From the IMG/VR virus record IMGVR_UViG_3300010883_000165, positions 1 through 35,334 of that record: 35,334 bases of DNA. One strand, written 5' to 3'. Both the position numbers and the translations under genes were made by a program. This DNA is from a virus. Below are positions 22,695 through 30,045 of this stretch, in pieces. The notes under the pieces are model-generated. The model saw nothing but the letters and a program-made list of their open reading frames with translations. It had not been told where the DNA came from and ran no database searches. Position 1 is the first letter of the stretch, and each line of letters opens with the position of its first letter.

Positions 22695-24807
22695 TCTCAA
22701 ATAGTTGATTTGTTTGCTCTACATCTTCATTTCCTAATCCGTCCTCATATGCAGTTGCGATTCTTTTCTTATCATCCTCATAGCTTTTCATCCAAGATTC
22801 TATGTTGCGTAATGCCCACAGTCTTTTGACACAGCCTGTTGATAGTGATATCTGTGCTGGGAACTGTATTGCTCCTAGGTCTTTAAGCTTCCTGCCTAGC
22901 CAATGATTTGTGACAGTCTTATTAAACCTTTTCTTAATGACTTCAGACAGATCGGTAACACTTATGATGTCGCACTTGAATGGCCAATCACCATGTTCAA
23001 ATCTGTCCTCGATGAATTCATCAATGGGCAATTTTGTAGCTGAGATAGCTATCTTTTTTCCTTGGGTCATTGGAGCATGACTTTGTGGATTAAACTTTTT
23101 CAAATCTCTATTAAGAAACCAATGCAAGATAGCAGAATAATTATTGCGAGTCCAATCCCAGAGCTTTTTATAATACATTGATGACTTTGGCTTAACATCT
23201 GAATAGATCATGCAATATCTTCGGTCATCTTTGTCCAATATAATGCTGTCGTCATAATTTGTGAATGCTATTAAGTTTGCCACATTCCTCATCTTATAAG
23301 TTGGCTTGTGCATCTCCCTAATTTGAACAATGCTTTGCGTGATTATAGGCTTCAGCTTATTCATCAATTCTAATCTGCCTCTTGCCATAAGCTCTTCAAT
23401 AATAATTAGGTGTGAAGACTTTAACCAACCAGTATAGATCTCGTGTATCTCATCATTGCTTGGCATTGATACGTTAGTCTCACCCAGCATGTTCATCAAG
23501 ATGTCTCCAATGTATGATTTGCCTGTGCCTTGGTGACCACGGATGATTAGCATCCATAGAATTTTGTGTCCTTTATTCTGCACATTGTATGCCAGATAAT
23601 CATAAACGATATTGCACTCAATTTCATTGGTGAACATGTATTCAAAATGATCTGTCAATGGTGTGACATCTCCTGCCAATGGCTTGATCTTGCTTGGTCT
23701 GTAAAGATTATAAGTCTCGTGCTCAGTTTGCTTATCTACATAAACAATTGGTTCTCTTGGGTCATAAGTTATTGATGGAAACTTTTTGAATTGTGGATTG
23801 CTGATTGCATCCTTAGCTGCAGTTCCACGCTCAACCAAGTGTGCATATTCATCGCTGTATTGCTCCTTGTCATATTCAAGCATGGACTCAACGTGATGGA
23901 ATCGCTTTGTGCTAATTGTATACACCCATCCTGTTGGTTGATTGGGCATTAACATCTCGTTACAAAAGGTCTCAGCTTCGGTGTCTGTAAGCTGTGTTAT
24001 TATGTCCTCATTGCCATCTGTTATTACATCATCAATGCCTTTGCCTGCAGCCATTGGCCAATGCTCAATAACTGGCACTGCTAATTGGTTGTCTCGAATG
24101 GCACAATACAGTTTTGCTAATGCTACCCCAACCTTGGACAGATCTTCTTCTGTTGGGTCACTAGCACCATCCTTGTTGATGTATGGGTTGGCTTTGTCCT
24201 TGTCTGCATCGAAGCACAGCAGAACTTTCTTTGGCTTCAATTCTTTGATTGCATCGATTGCCATACGCCAGCTTGAAACGCCAGAAATGCTAACTGTGTA
24301 TACTCCTGTGTATTGGGTAGCAATCTCTGCCTTAAATTCACCTTCGGTTATGCGTAAGGTGTCCGCTATGGCATTTTCAGCACCCCATGTGGGAAAGTGG
24401 TTGCAGATTGTTGCAGCTGTCCCATTAGGGTAATTTATATTCCCATCTTTGTTAGCCTTGGGATTGCTACTCAGCATTAGATACTTTGACTGTGGAGTGG
24501 TTGGTCGATCACTTCTAATTTTAAGACCTGCCAAGGTCTTGTCTAAATTACGAATCGGTATAATTATTCCTGCACAACCTGCCAGTGCCCACTTGTCATT
24601 GTTGCGATAGAATCCAGCAGTCATAGCGAGCTCAGAGACAGAGACTTTCTCCAGCAACTGCTCGACAATCACCTTGCGTCTAAAAGGCATCGTCTTGAAG
24701 CCAATCTGTTCTATTCCTTCTGCAGTAAATCCTCTGTGCATTAAGCTCGTCCTATGCTGGTCAGATAGCTCCAGCAATGATAACAATTCTTGGTAAACTT
24801 TATGCAT
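22681..24807 (-). CDS. TOPRIM primase fused to SF3-type helicase (DUF3854 / DUF5906 layout)
   Basis: 708 residues. The N-terminal half has a TOPRIM pattern: RITEGEFKAEIATQ (E155), KKVLLCFDADKDK (D200, D202), and AAGKGIDDVI (255-262), matching DUF3854 primases. The C-terminal half has Walker A RGHQGTGKS (423-431), Walker B LIIIEE (467-472), the asparagine sensor AFTNYDD and an arginine-finger-like DKDDRRYCM, as in DUF5906/D5-type helicases. No zinc finger is evident at the N-terminus. It probably primes and unwinds at the origin; such fusions can serve as the sole replicative helicase of small phages. Overlaps the lytic transglycosylase gene by 8 bp. Confidence 0.9.
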   Translation of the reverse strand: MHKVYQELLSLLELSDQHRTSLMHRGFTAEGIEQIGFKTMPFRRKVIVEQLLEKVSVSELAMTAGFYRNNDKWALAGCAGIIIPIRNLDKTLAGLKIRSDRPTTPQSKYLMLSSNPKANKDGNINYPNGTAATICNHFPTWGAENAIADTLRITEGEFKAEIATQYTGVYTVSISGVSSWRMAIDAIKELKPKKVLLCFDADKDKANPYINKDGASDPTEEDLSKVGVALAKLYCAIRDNQLAVPVIEHWPMAAGKGIDDVITDGNEDIITQLTDTEAETFCNEMLMPNQPTGWVYTISTKRFHHVESMLEYDKEQYSDEYAHLVERGTAAKDAISNPQFKKFPSITYDPREPIVYVDKQTEHETYNLYRPSKIKPLAGDVTPLTDHFEYMFTNEIECNIVYDYLAYNVQNKGHKILWMLIIRGHQGTGKSYIGDILMNMLGETNVSMPSNDEIHEIYTGWLKSSHLIIIEELMARGRLELMNKLKPIITQSIVQIREMHKPTYKMRNVANLIAFTNYDDSIILDKDDRRYCMIYSDVKPKSSMYYKKLWDWTRNNYSAILHWFLNRDLKKFNPQSHAPMTQGKKIAISATKLPIDEFIEDRFEHGDWPFKCDIISVTDLSEVIKKRFNKTVTNHWLGRKLKDLGAIQFPAQISLSTGCVKRLWALRNIESWMKSYEDDKKRIATAYEDGLGNEDVEQTNQLFENEPY

Positions 24808-25186
24808 CGTCAGACAGTGAGTTGATTAGGATTTCTTTGCGAACTTTTACCCAGTAAGATTCGGTTGCTGTCTTCTTGTAACCAATTGGTCCACCATTCC
24901 AGATCCGTGCATAAATTTCAGCATTAGGCTTATTGCCTGTTTCCTTTTCATATTGTCCACCCCAGAATTTCAAATACTTTTTGGCAATGTCGAATGACTT
25001 CTTTGTGACCAGTCTGTCTTGCGATCTGTAACTGGTTTTATAGATCCTATTTACGTCATCAATAACGCACATGTGAATTTGCATACAGCCCAATGCTGAA
25101 CCATTGTCTCCAATTGCATTTTCGTTTCCGTGAGACTCGACCATCATGATCGAAAAAAGAAGGGTGTAGAATTTTACAGTTATCAT
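24800..25186 (-). CDS. Lytic transglycosylase-like endolysin (SLT fold)
   Basis: 128 residues covering little more than the catalytic core: IMMVESHGNENAIGDNGSAL (E17, with the ES-x-GN and A-x-G-x-x-G-x-A-x-G pattern of SLT/goose-lysozyme-like transglycosylases), followed by GCMQIHMC, DIAKKYLKFWGG and IYARIWNGGPIGY. No signal peptide; a hydrophobic start (FYTLLFSIMM) is the first helix of the fold. It should cleave peptidoglycan for release or, less likely, entry. Unusually it lies in the early/replication arm, overlapping the primase-helicase gene by 8 bp, far from the membrane genes at 86-648. Confidence 0.8.
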   Translation of the reverse strand: MITVKFYTLLFSIMMVESHGNENAIGDNGSALGCMQIHMCVIDDVNRIYKTSYRSQDRLVTKKSFDIAKKYLKFWGGQYEKETGNKPNAEIYARIWNGGPIGYKKTATESYWVKVRKEILINSLSDDA

Positions 25187-25207
25187 AGTTATATAGTTTT
25201 TGGTTTA

Positions 25208-25411
25208 TTATAAGGTGCTATCAATCCATCCCATTGGAGCTTTTCCAATGTCAAGTCCAAGCTCATCAATCCTCTGCTCAAGATCGTATTTCATTTTGTG
25301 CAGATGCTGTCTCCTTTCAAGACCACGAGCCACACACAGAGTCATGTAACAGTTCGCCCACACTTGTAAAAGAGTGTAAGGACGATTGTATTTTGCTAAG
25401 TGCTGGTTCAT
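25208..25411 (-). CDS. Small hypothetical protein (67 aa)
   Basis: Starts MNQHLAKYNRPYTLLQVWAN after an A/C-rich leader containing TCATAAAATC. The central helix CVARGLERRQHLHKMKYDLE is strongly charged and may form a coiled coil. No family recognised. It lies 21 bp before the transglycosylase gene. Confidence 0.5.
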   Translation of the reverse strand: MNQHLAKYNRPYTLLQVWANCYMTLCVARGLERRQHLHKMKYDLEQRIDELGLDIGKAPMGWIDSTL

Positions 25412-25510
25412 GATTTTATGAAGTTATGATGGTTGTCGCTTGCAGCGTGATTTGTGATATATTAATAGGCAATATCTTTTTTTGCAATATGTGAAAATAA
25501 GATTATCGGA

Positions 25511-25639
25511 TCAAAGATGTTCAATGATTATTGATACAATGAGCAGAACAGTTGCGATTAGAATGCAAGCGAATACAGCGAATGCACTCTCAGCTTGTTT
25601 CTGCGTTTTGACTAGTTTGGTTTTGTTTTTTGGATTCAT
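25511..25639 (-). CDS. 42-residue single-span membrane protein
   Basis: ATG at 25637-25639 preceded by an A/T-rich leader and by the conserved hairpin at 25649-25670; TGA at 25513-25511. Basic N-terminus (MNPKNKTKLVKTQKQ) then a hydrophobic span (FAVFACILIATVLLIVSIII) and a short end. Positive-inside N-terminus plus one helix fits a small regulator or a holin/antiholin partner of the adjacent transglycosylase. A forward-strand frame overlaps it but has no leader. Confidence 0.5.
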   Translation of the reverse strand: MNPKNKTKLVKTQKQAESAFAVFACILIATVLLIVSIIIEHL

Positions 25640-25648
25640 AATAAAATT

Positions 25649-25670
25649 GAAGTGTAGGATGCTTCTCCCC
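25649..25670 (-). promoter_or_regulatory. Conserved intercistronic hairpin
   Basis: Minus strand: GGGGA then GAAG-CATCCTACA-CTTC, stem 4 bp, loop 9 bases identical to three other copies. It lies 7 bp after the 25678 gene's stop and 9 bp before the ATG of the membrane peptide, so it could gate that start. Confidence 0.6.
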
Positions 25671-25677
25671 AAATTGG

Positions 25678-26088
25678 TTATCTGATTTCGTGGTAGAGAA
25701 CACCTGTTGATGGAGACTTTGCTTTTGTCCAGCCAACAGGATCACAGCGGAAACTATTGAGAGAGAAACCATTCTCGTCACTGCGTATTTCTACGAAGTC
25801 ACCAACAGACATTGAGAAGAAATTGATGTCTTTGTTCTCGCAGTTTGCAAGTTCTTTTGTATACAGCTCACGAAGATATTTTTGCGTATAATTAAGTAAC
25901 TCCTCTGGTGCATTTGTGGCAGCAAATAATTCTTCGCACATTTGCTCTGGAGTTAGATCAAGCATGTCTTTTAAGAAAAGACTGCAGAACACTGTATTGA
26001 TTTCGAAGTGCATCAACTCTGCATATGGAGATTCTTCTGGCTCGACTCTGCGGTTGGTTGGGCGATTGATTGTGATTGTAATGCTCAT
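25678..26088 (-). CDS. Hypothetical protein with SVGD-type C-terminal domain (136 aa)
   Basis: Start chosen at MSITITIN (ATG 26086-26088) after the A-rich leader; a longer frame would read through the conserved hairpin. The N-terminal half is acidic. The C-terminal segment NFFSMSVGDFVEIRSDENGF followed by CDPVGWTKA resembles the 'SxSVGDvv' ending found in several phage and plasmid accessory proteins (YodL/antirestriction neighbourhood), function unknown. Preceded by hairpin 26128-26149. Confidence 0.55.
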   Translation of the reverse strand: MSITITINRPTNRRVEPEESPYAELMHFEINTVFCSLFLKDMLDLTPEQMCEELFAATNAPEELLNYTQKYLRELYTKELANCENKDINFFSMSVGDFVEIRSDENGFSLNSFRCDPVGWTKAKSPSTGVLYHEIR

Positions 26089-26127
26089 GATATTTTTTTG
26101 GTTTTGGTTTTTTGGTTTTATAAAAGT

Positions 26128-26149
26128 GAAGTGTAGGATGCTTCGCCCC
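26128..26149 (-). promoter_or_regulatory. Conserved intercistronic hairpin
   Basis: Minus strand: GGGGC then GAAG-CATCCTACA-CTTC, identical to the copy at 26423-26444. It starts 8 bp after the stop of the 26158 gene and ends 39 bp before the 26088 start; a TTTTAT follows the stem. Confidence 0.6.
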
Positions 26150-26157
26150 ATTTAGAT

Positions 26158-26385
26158 TTATGAGATTAACTTTTGAGGAACTGAGCGAAGAGCTACATCT
26201 GCTTTGGCTGAGAAGAATGTGTCTACTTGGATATTGTTGTCTGTGCGAAACTGATTGTCGGTGACATAGTCCATTGCCTCTTCACGCAAGAGATTTGTAA
26301 GCTCTCCTGATCGTGTATTGATTAAGTCGAACCACATTCCATAGCCTTTGTAGTCGATGATGAATTTGATAGTATTTTTGCTCAT
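26158..26385 (-). CDS. Small hypothetical protein (75 aa)
   Basis: Begins MSKNTIKFIIDYKGYGMWFD after an A/C-rich leader (AAAACCATAAAATC). Mixed alpha/beta with a C-terminal segment DTFFSAKADVALRSVP. No recognised family. Second gene from the origin on the leftward arm, so probably expressed very early. Confidence 0.55.
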   Translation of the reverse strand: MSKNTIKFIIDYKGYGMWFDLINTRSGELTNLLREEAMDYVTDNQFRTDNNIQVDTFFSAKADVALRSVPQKLIS

Positions 26386-26422
26386 GATATTTTTGATTTT
26401 GATTTTATGGTTTTATGAAATT

Positions 26423-26444
26423 GAAGTGTAGGATGCTTCGCCCC
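26423..26444 (-). promoter_or_regulatory. Conserved intercistronic hairpin
   Basis: Minus strand: GGGGC then GAAG-CATCCTACA-CTTC, between the 26455 gene's stop (10 bp away) and the 26385 start (~38 bp). Loop identical in all copies. Confidence 0.6.
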
Positions 26445-26454
26445 ATGGTTAGAA

Positions 26455-26823
26455 TTATTTTACGTAAGGGTGATTTGCGAAAGGAACGAGCTGGATGCCG
26501 TCTGAGTAAGCTTCGTGGTTAGGAAGAATCTTAACTGTGTATTTTCTTCCTTCAACAAGAACGTGCTGACCTTCGGTAAGCTCGATTGCATTTTCGTATG
26601 CTTGGCGTTCGTTAGCCATGTCTTGTGCTTTGCCTTCGTAGTCGGCACAGATTGTAGCACCAGAAGCATTGATCCAAGCTAGTGGGTGGCGAAGTGAGAT
26701 AGAACGTTGAACTTGTTCTTCGTCGCAACGAGCTTCTACTGAGCCAACTTTGAATACTGTTTCGTATTTGTCTTGGTTAGTTTTAACTTGGTTGCCAGAG
26801 TGGAGGAGGATTGTTGTGTTCAT
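26455..26823 (-). CDS. First leftward early gene, hypothetical (122 aa)
   Basis: Starts MNTTILLHSGNQVKTNQDKY after a leader with two ACCATAA units and the promoter-like copy 3. The C-terminal third (GQHVLVEGRKYTVKILPNHE) resembles a small beta-barrel (SH3/KOW-like) but no family can be named. Being the first gene beside the putative origin, it may encode an early host-takeover or regulatory protein; this is position only. Confidence 0.55.
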   Translation of the reverse strand: MNTTILLHSGNQVKTNQDKYETVFKVGSVEARCDEEQVQRSISLRHPLAWINASGATICADYEGKAQDMANERQAYENAIELTEGQHVLVEGRKYTVKILPNHEAYSDGIQLVPFANHPYVK

Positions 26824-26854
26824 GATAGTTATGGTTTTTATGGTTTTATTTAAT

Positions 26855-26908
26855 TAAGCTAAGAGTTAAGCTTACACACTAGCCTGTTCACATATCTGGT
26901 TAAGTCAA
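26855..26908 (-). promoter_or_regulatory. Promoter-like repeat element, copy 3
   Basis: Minus strand: TTGACT (26908-26903), 16-bp spacer containing CCAGAT, CAGGCTAG (from 26886), then TAAGCTTAACTCTTAGCTTA as in copies 1 and 2. Located 58 bp upstream of the first leftward gene and therefore the likely main early promoter. Confidence 0.6.
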
Positions 26909-26929
26909 GCACTTTTCTTGAAATAGATG

Positions 26930-27215
26930 ATATAAAGCGAATATAATCTGTCATCCCACTGTTAGCCACACATAGATGGGCAAAGTTTTATTGTTATTTG
27001 CCAGTTATCATTCGCTTCTCGCTTCTTTTTGAGCATTCTCTTTATATATTATATATATATATATCTAAATAAGAGAACTAATCGATGAAGCGAATAAGGA
27101 ATGGTCTGTGTCGCTTGTATGCTGACAGCTTCGCTTATCGCTTTGTGTTAGGAGAGAAGCGAATGATGTGTGCCTAAAGCGAATGGCTGTGTCTACATTA
27201 GGTTACATTAGGTTA
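26930..27215. other. Putative replication origin with AAGCGAAT iterons
   Basis: The 505-bp gene-free interval between the diverging arms. Exact AAGCGAAT at 26935 (+), 27010 (-), 27088 (+), 27157 (+) and 27177 (+); near copies at 27018-27024, 27109-27116, 27129-27136 and 27137-27144 (all minus). A 24-bp A/T tract lies at 27041-27064. A hairpin GGCAAA...TTTGCC spans 26979-27002, and ACATTAGGTT is repeated directly at 27195-27204 and 27205-27214. Iterons next to an A/T unwinding tract at the divergence point fit an initiator-bound origin; no initiator protein is identified. Confidence 0.6.
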
Positions 27216-27219
27216 GTTG

Positions 27220-27263
27220 TTGACAGGTCAATGTTATGCTGTCAAACTTCTGCAAACTATAAT
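27220..27263 (+). promoter_or_regulatory. Candidate rightward promoter/operator
   Basis: TTGACA at 27220-27225 and an inverted TGTCAA at 27240-27245 form a palindrome with a 14-bp spacer. TATAAT occurs at 27258-27263, within TGCAAACTATAAT, which shares TGCAAACTA with the leftward elements. TTGACA is followed after 17 bp by CAAACT. Which hexamers are used is uncertain, but this is the only good signal upstream of the HNH gene at 27329. Confidence 0.5.
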
Positions 27264-27328
27264 GCTTGGGGTGTCTTCTCTGCAGGCAGTAATGTATAAA
27301 AACCATACCCGTTTATTCTACGAACACA

Positions 27329-27814
27329 ATGTCAAAAATGCTATGCCCAAATTCTCCTCGAGAGATAAGAAAGAAAGCTAGGTGGGTCAAGCTGTCCAAG
27401 GCTCATAGGAAAAATAATCCTTTGTGCTTTGATCCGTTCAACATTCATCAAGCAGAGCTAGCCAAAGATGCTCACCATATAATATCCATAAGGTCTGAGC
27501 CAGCACTAGCATACGAGCCAAAGAATATTGTGTCACTGTGTCGTTGGTGTCACAACTGCGTAACTAATTTAGAAAATAAAAATATGCCAACCTCATGGCT
27601 TTTCACCGCCAAAAATGGGGGGTCTTTTTCATCGCTACGTCCTGCTTCTATGAAAACCGATCAGTCAGTTAAAAAAAATACGCATCCTTTTTTGGGGGGT
27701 GGGGGTCAATTTGAGTGCAGGAGAATTGAAGAAGCAGACAACAAAGTCTTCTGTTTTAGATCAATAAAATATCAATCATCACACTGTGGAATCTGTCCAC
27801 AAAATAAATTATGA
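27329..27814 (+). CDS. HNH endonuclease, terminase-associated
   Basis: 161 residues. The core reads KAHRKNNPLC (C33), AHHIISI (H49, H50), PKNIVSLCRWCHN (N66, C71, C74, H75), the order of HK97 gp74-like HNH nucleases. The first half of the usual zinc knuckle lacks its second Cys. Such nucleases next to small and large terminase are associated with cos-type packaging and specific cleavage. First gene of the rightward arm; overlaps the small terminase by 4 bp. The C-terminal half carries further Cys but no second domain I recognise. Confidence 0.85.
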   Translation: MSKMLCPNSPREIRKKARWVKLSKAHRKNNPLCFDPFNIHQAELAKDAHHIISIRSEPALAYEPKNIVSLCRWCHNCVTNLENKNMPTSWLFTAKNGGSFSSLRPASMKTDQSVKKNTHPFLGGGGQFECRRIEEADNKVFCFRSIKYQSSHCGICPQNKL

Positions 27815-28140
27815 GCACAAGACAAACTCCTCCTTCTTGGTTAAACCAAAAAGAGAAAATAGAATTCAGAAGACTTCTGAAATTTAGAAACTACACACCA
27901 GAGGAACTAGACAGGCTTGCAGAATACTCACACACAATTGTGGCTGTTTACAAGTTTAGGAAAGTTGTTGATGACGAGGGTGAAGTGTTAATAAGCCCAA
28001 GGACAGGTGCAGCTTATACCAATCCTGCATATAACATTCTTGCAAATTTACAAAACCGAATGGACAAGCTAAGAGATAAATTGTATCCACCGCCAAAACA
28101 ACACACCAAAAAGAAGGAAACGCTACGTGATATACTCTGA
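27811..28140 (+). CDS. Terminase small subunit (P27 family)
   Basis: 109 residues: PPSWLNQKEKIEFRRLLKF and the helical DRLAEYSHTIVAVYKFRKVV, followed by YTNPAYNILANLQNRMDKL, match the P27-type (Terminase_4) small subunit, which recognises the packaging site on DNA. It overlaps HNH upstream by 4 bp and the large subunit downstream by 14 bp, the standard HNH-TerS-TerL order. Confidence 0.85.
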   Translation: MSTRQTPPSWLNQKEKIEFRRLLKFRNYTPEELDRLAEYSHTIVAVYKFRKVVDDEGEVLISPRTGAAYTNPAYNILANLQNRMDKLRDKLYPPPKQHTKKKETLRDIL

Positions 28141-29821
28141 TAAAGTTTCTGCTTACGCTCAGTCAGTTGTAGATGGCAAGGTTGATTCTTGCAGATATGT
28201 AAACTTGGCTTGTCAAAGACACTTGCGAGACATGGCTCGTGTTGGCAAGAAAGGATTCCCATATCATTTTTGTGAAGATTCTGCAGAGAGATTCTTTAAG
28301 TTCTGCACATTCTTAAAGCATTACAAAGGTGAGAAAGCAGGACAGGCATTTACCCTTGAGCCATGGCAACAATTTGTTTTCGGAAACATCTATGGCTGGC
28401 TAGACGAGGAAGACAATTGGAGATACAAGTCTGCCTATTTGGAAGTGCCACGCAAGAATGGCAAGACAACTATGTGTGCGGCAGGTGCAGCGTATGATTG
28501 TGCAATGGTTGAAGACACAGGTGCAGAAGTTTATTGTGTGGCTACAAAAGAAGATCAAGCCAAGCTTCTATACAATGATTGCTCTGCTTACATAAATCAG
28601 AGTGACGAGCTGCAGCAGATGTTTGAAGTTCTGTCAGGACGAAGCACATTGTTTGCAAGAGAAACTGGGAGGACAAGTTTTATCAAGCCACTAGGAGCTG
28701 ATTCAAAAAGGCATGATGGTTTAAATCCAATTAGTGTTTATGCAGACGAACTTCATGCTTGGCCAAAAAGAGAACTGTGGGATGTGATGGAAGATGCATT
28801 CGGAGCAAGAAAACAATATCACATGATTGCAATTACAACGGCTGGTCATGACAAGAATGGAGTCTGTTACCAAGAGAGAAAGCACCTTACAGAGTTGTTG
28901 GAGGGAAACATAATAGCGGATGATAAGTTTGGAATCATATACACAGTGGATCTAGAGGAGCAAGACAACTGGCACGATGAAAAAGTTTGGAAGATTTCGA
29001 ATCCCAATCTTGGAGTTGGCAAGCACACATCATACATGCAAAGCCAAGTCACAAAAGTAAAGCAGATGCCTTCAAAGATGAACACATTTTTAAACAAGCA
29101 GTTGAACATCTGGACAGACACAGAGCAGGCTTGGTTGCGTTCTGAAGACTGGATGAAAGGCAGTGCATCTTATCAGCCCAAAGATCTAATTGGCAAGATC
29201 TGTTATGCAGGGATTGACTTGGCAAGAGTAAATGACTTGTCTGCAGTTGGTTATTATTTTCCAATACAGAAAGGTCTAACAAAGCCAAGAGTCTGGGTAG
29301 ACTTTTTCTTGCCATTAGATAACATTGATGCCAAGGCAGTTGCTGACAGAGTTCCATACAGATTGTGGAATCAAGAAGGTCACATAACGCTGACAACTGG
29401 CAATACAACTGACTGGGATTTCATCAAGCATTCTGTTGTTGAAAAGAATGGAATGTTTGCAGTTCAACAGATTGGTTACGACAGACACTTTGCAGGAGAG
29501 TTAGTTTCTGCACTGTCAAAAGAGAAGATAGAGATGATGCCTTTTGGCATGGGGTATCTGTCTATGGCAACTCCAACGTCTGAGTTAGAACGCTTGGTTG
29601 TTGCAGGAGGAATTGAGCACCCAAACAATCCTATTTTAAATTGGAACAGCAATAACATAATCGTCACTCAAGATCCTGCAGGAAATATCAAGCCAGACAA
29701 GATGAAGTCTGAGCAGAAGATTGATGGCATTGTCGCACTGATTATAGCTATTGGCATCGCAATCGCAGACAACAAAGAAACAGACAATCCATACAAGCAG
29801 AGAGGACTAAGAGTAATATGA
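28127..29821 (+). CDS. terL: Terminase large subunit
   Basis: 564 residues from a GTG start with AAGGA seven bases upstream. ATPase: VPRKNGKTT (Walker A, 107-115), ISVYADELHAW (Walker B, 202-212), ITTAG coupling motif (236-240). Nuclease: AGIDLARVND (D364), IGYDRHFAGE (D452) and KIDGIVALI (D533), the three metal ligands of the RNase H-like domain. It is of the HK97-type (Terminase_1) group and packages DNA into the prohead. Overlaps the next gene by 4 bp. Confidence 0.95.
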   Translation: MIYSDKVSAYAQSVVDGKVDSCRYVNLACQRHLRDMARVGKKGFPYHFCEDSAERFFKFCTFLKHYKGEKAGQAFTLEPWQQFVFGNIYGWLDEEDNWRYKSAYLEVPRKNGKTTMCAAGAAYDCAMVEDTGAEVYCVATKEDQAKLLYNDCSAYINQSDELQQMFEVLSGRSTLFARETGRTSFIKPLGADSKRHDGLNPISVYADELHAWPKRELWDVMEDAFGARKQYHMIAITTAGHDKNGVCYQERKHLTELLEGNIIADDKFGIIYTVDLEEQDNWHDEKVWKISNPNLGVGKHTSYMQSQVTKVKQMPSKMNTFLNKQLNIWTDTEQAWLRSEDWMKGSASYQPKDLIGKICYAGIDLARVNDLSAVGYYFPIQKGLTKPRVWVDFFLPLDNIDAKAVADRVPYRLWNQEGHITLTTGNTTDWDFIKHSVVEKNGMFAVQQIGYDRHFAGELVSALSKEKIEMMPFGMGYLSMATPTSELERLVVAGGIEHPNNPILNWNSNNIIVTQDPAGNIKPDKMKSEQKIDGIVALIIAIGIAIADNKETDNPYKQRGLRVI

Positions 29822-30045
29822 GTGATTGGTTAGTAGGCAGACAAGAGATAGCAGACTATGCTAGGACAAGCAAGTGGACAGTTACAGCCATGATACATGC
29901 AGGGCTAAAGTGCAGTGGAGGAAGAATCAAAGGCAGTGAACCAAGAACAAAAGTCGATTGGGTAGACAGCTTCTTTGAGAACAATCCAAACTTCATCGCA
30001 AGTCATTATCATCGCAAGTCAGAAAAAAGACTTAGAATAGTTTAA
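29818..30045 (+). CDS. Small helix-turn-helix protein between terminase and portal
   Basis: 75 residues. GRQEIADYARTSKWTVTAMIHAGLKC fits a winged HTH of the excisionase/MerR type, as in proteins that bind DNA at packaging sites or act as small regulators. It overlaps terL by ATGA, so expression is coupled to packaging. The basic C-terminus (YHRKSEKRLRIV) supports DNA contact. Could be an accessory small-terminase-like factor; unproven. Confidence 0.6.
   Translation: MSDWLVGRQEIADYARTSKWTVTAMIHAGLKCSGGRIKGSEPRTKVDWVDSFFENNPNFIASHYHRKSEKRLRIV

Noticed and set aside
23942-24433. 163-codon plus-strand frame inside the primase-helicase gene
   Set aside because: The opposite strand encodes conserved TOPRIM residues through this stretch; the frame is low-complexity Ser/Ala.
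25482-25685. Plus-strand frame with a hydrophobic segment
   Set aside because: It overlaps the minus-strand 42-residue membrane peptide, which has the conserved hairpin and leader; the plus frame is isolated on the wrong strand.
27041-27070. A/T tract as a simple promoter
   Set aside because: It lies among inverted and direct AAGCGAAT units far from either start; an unwinding element of an origin explains it better.
26824-27328. CRISPR-like array or tRNA in the gene-free region
   Set aside because: Repeats are 8-mers in both orientations with unequal spacing and no spacer structure; no cloverleaf recognised by eye. A tRNA scan was not possible here.
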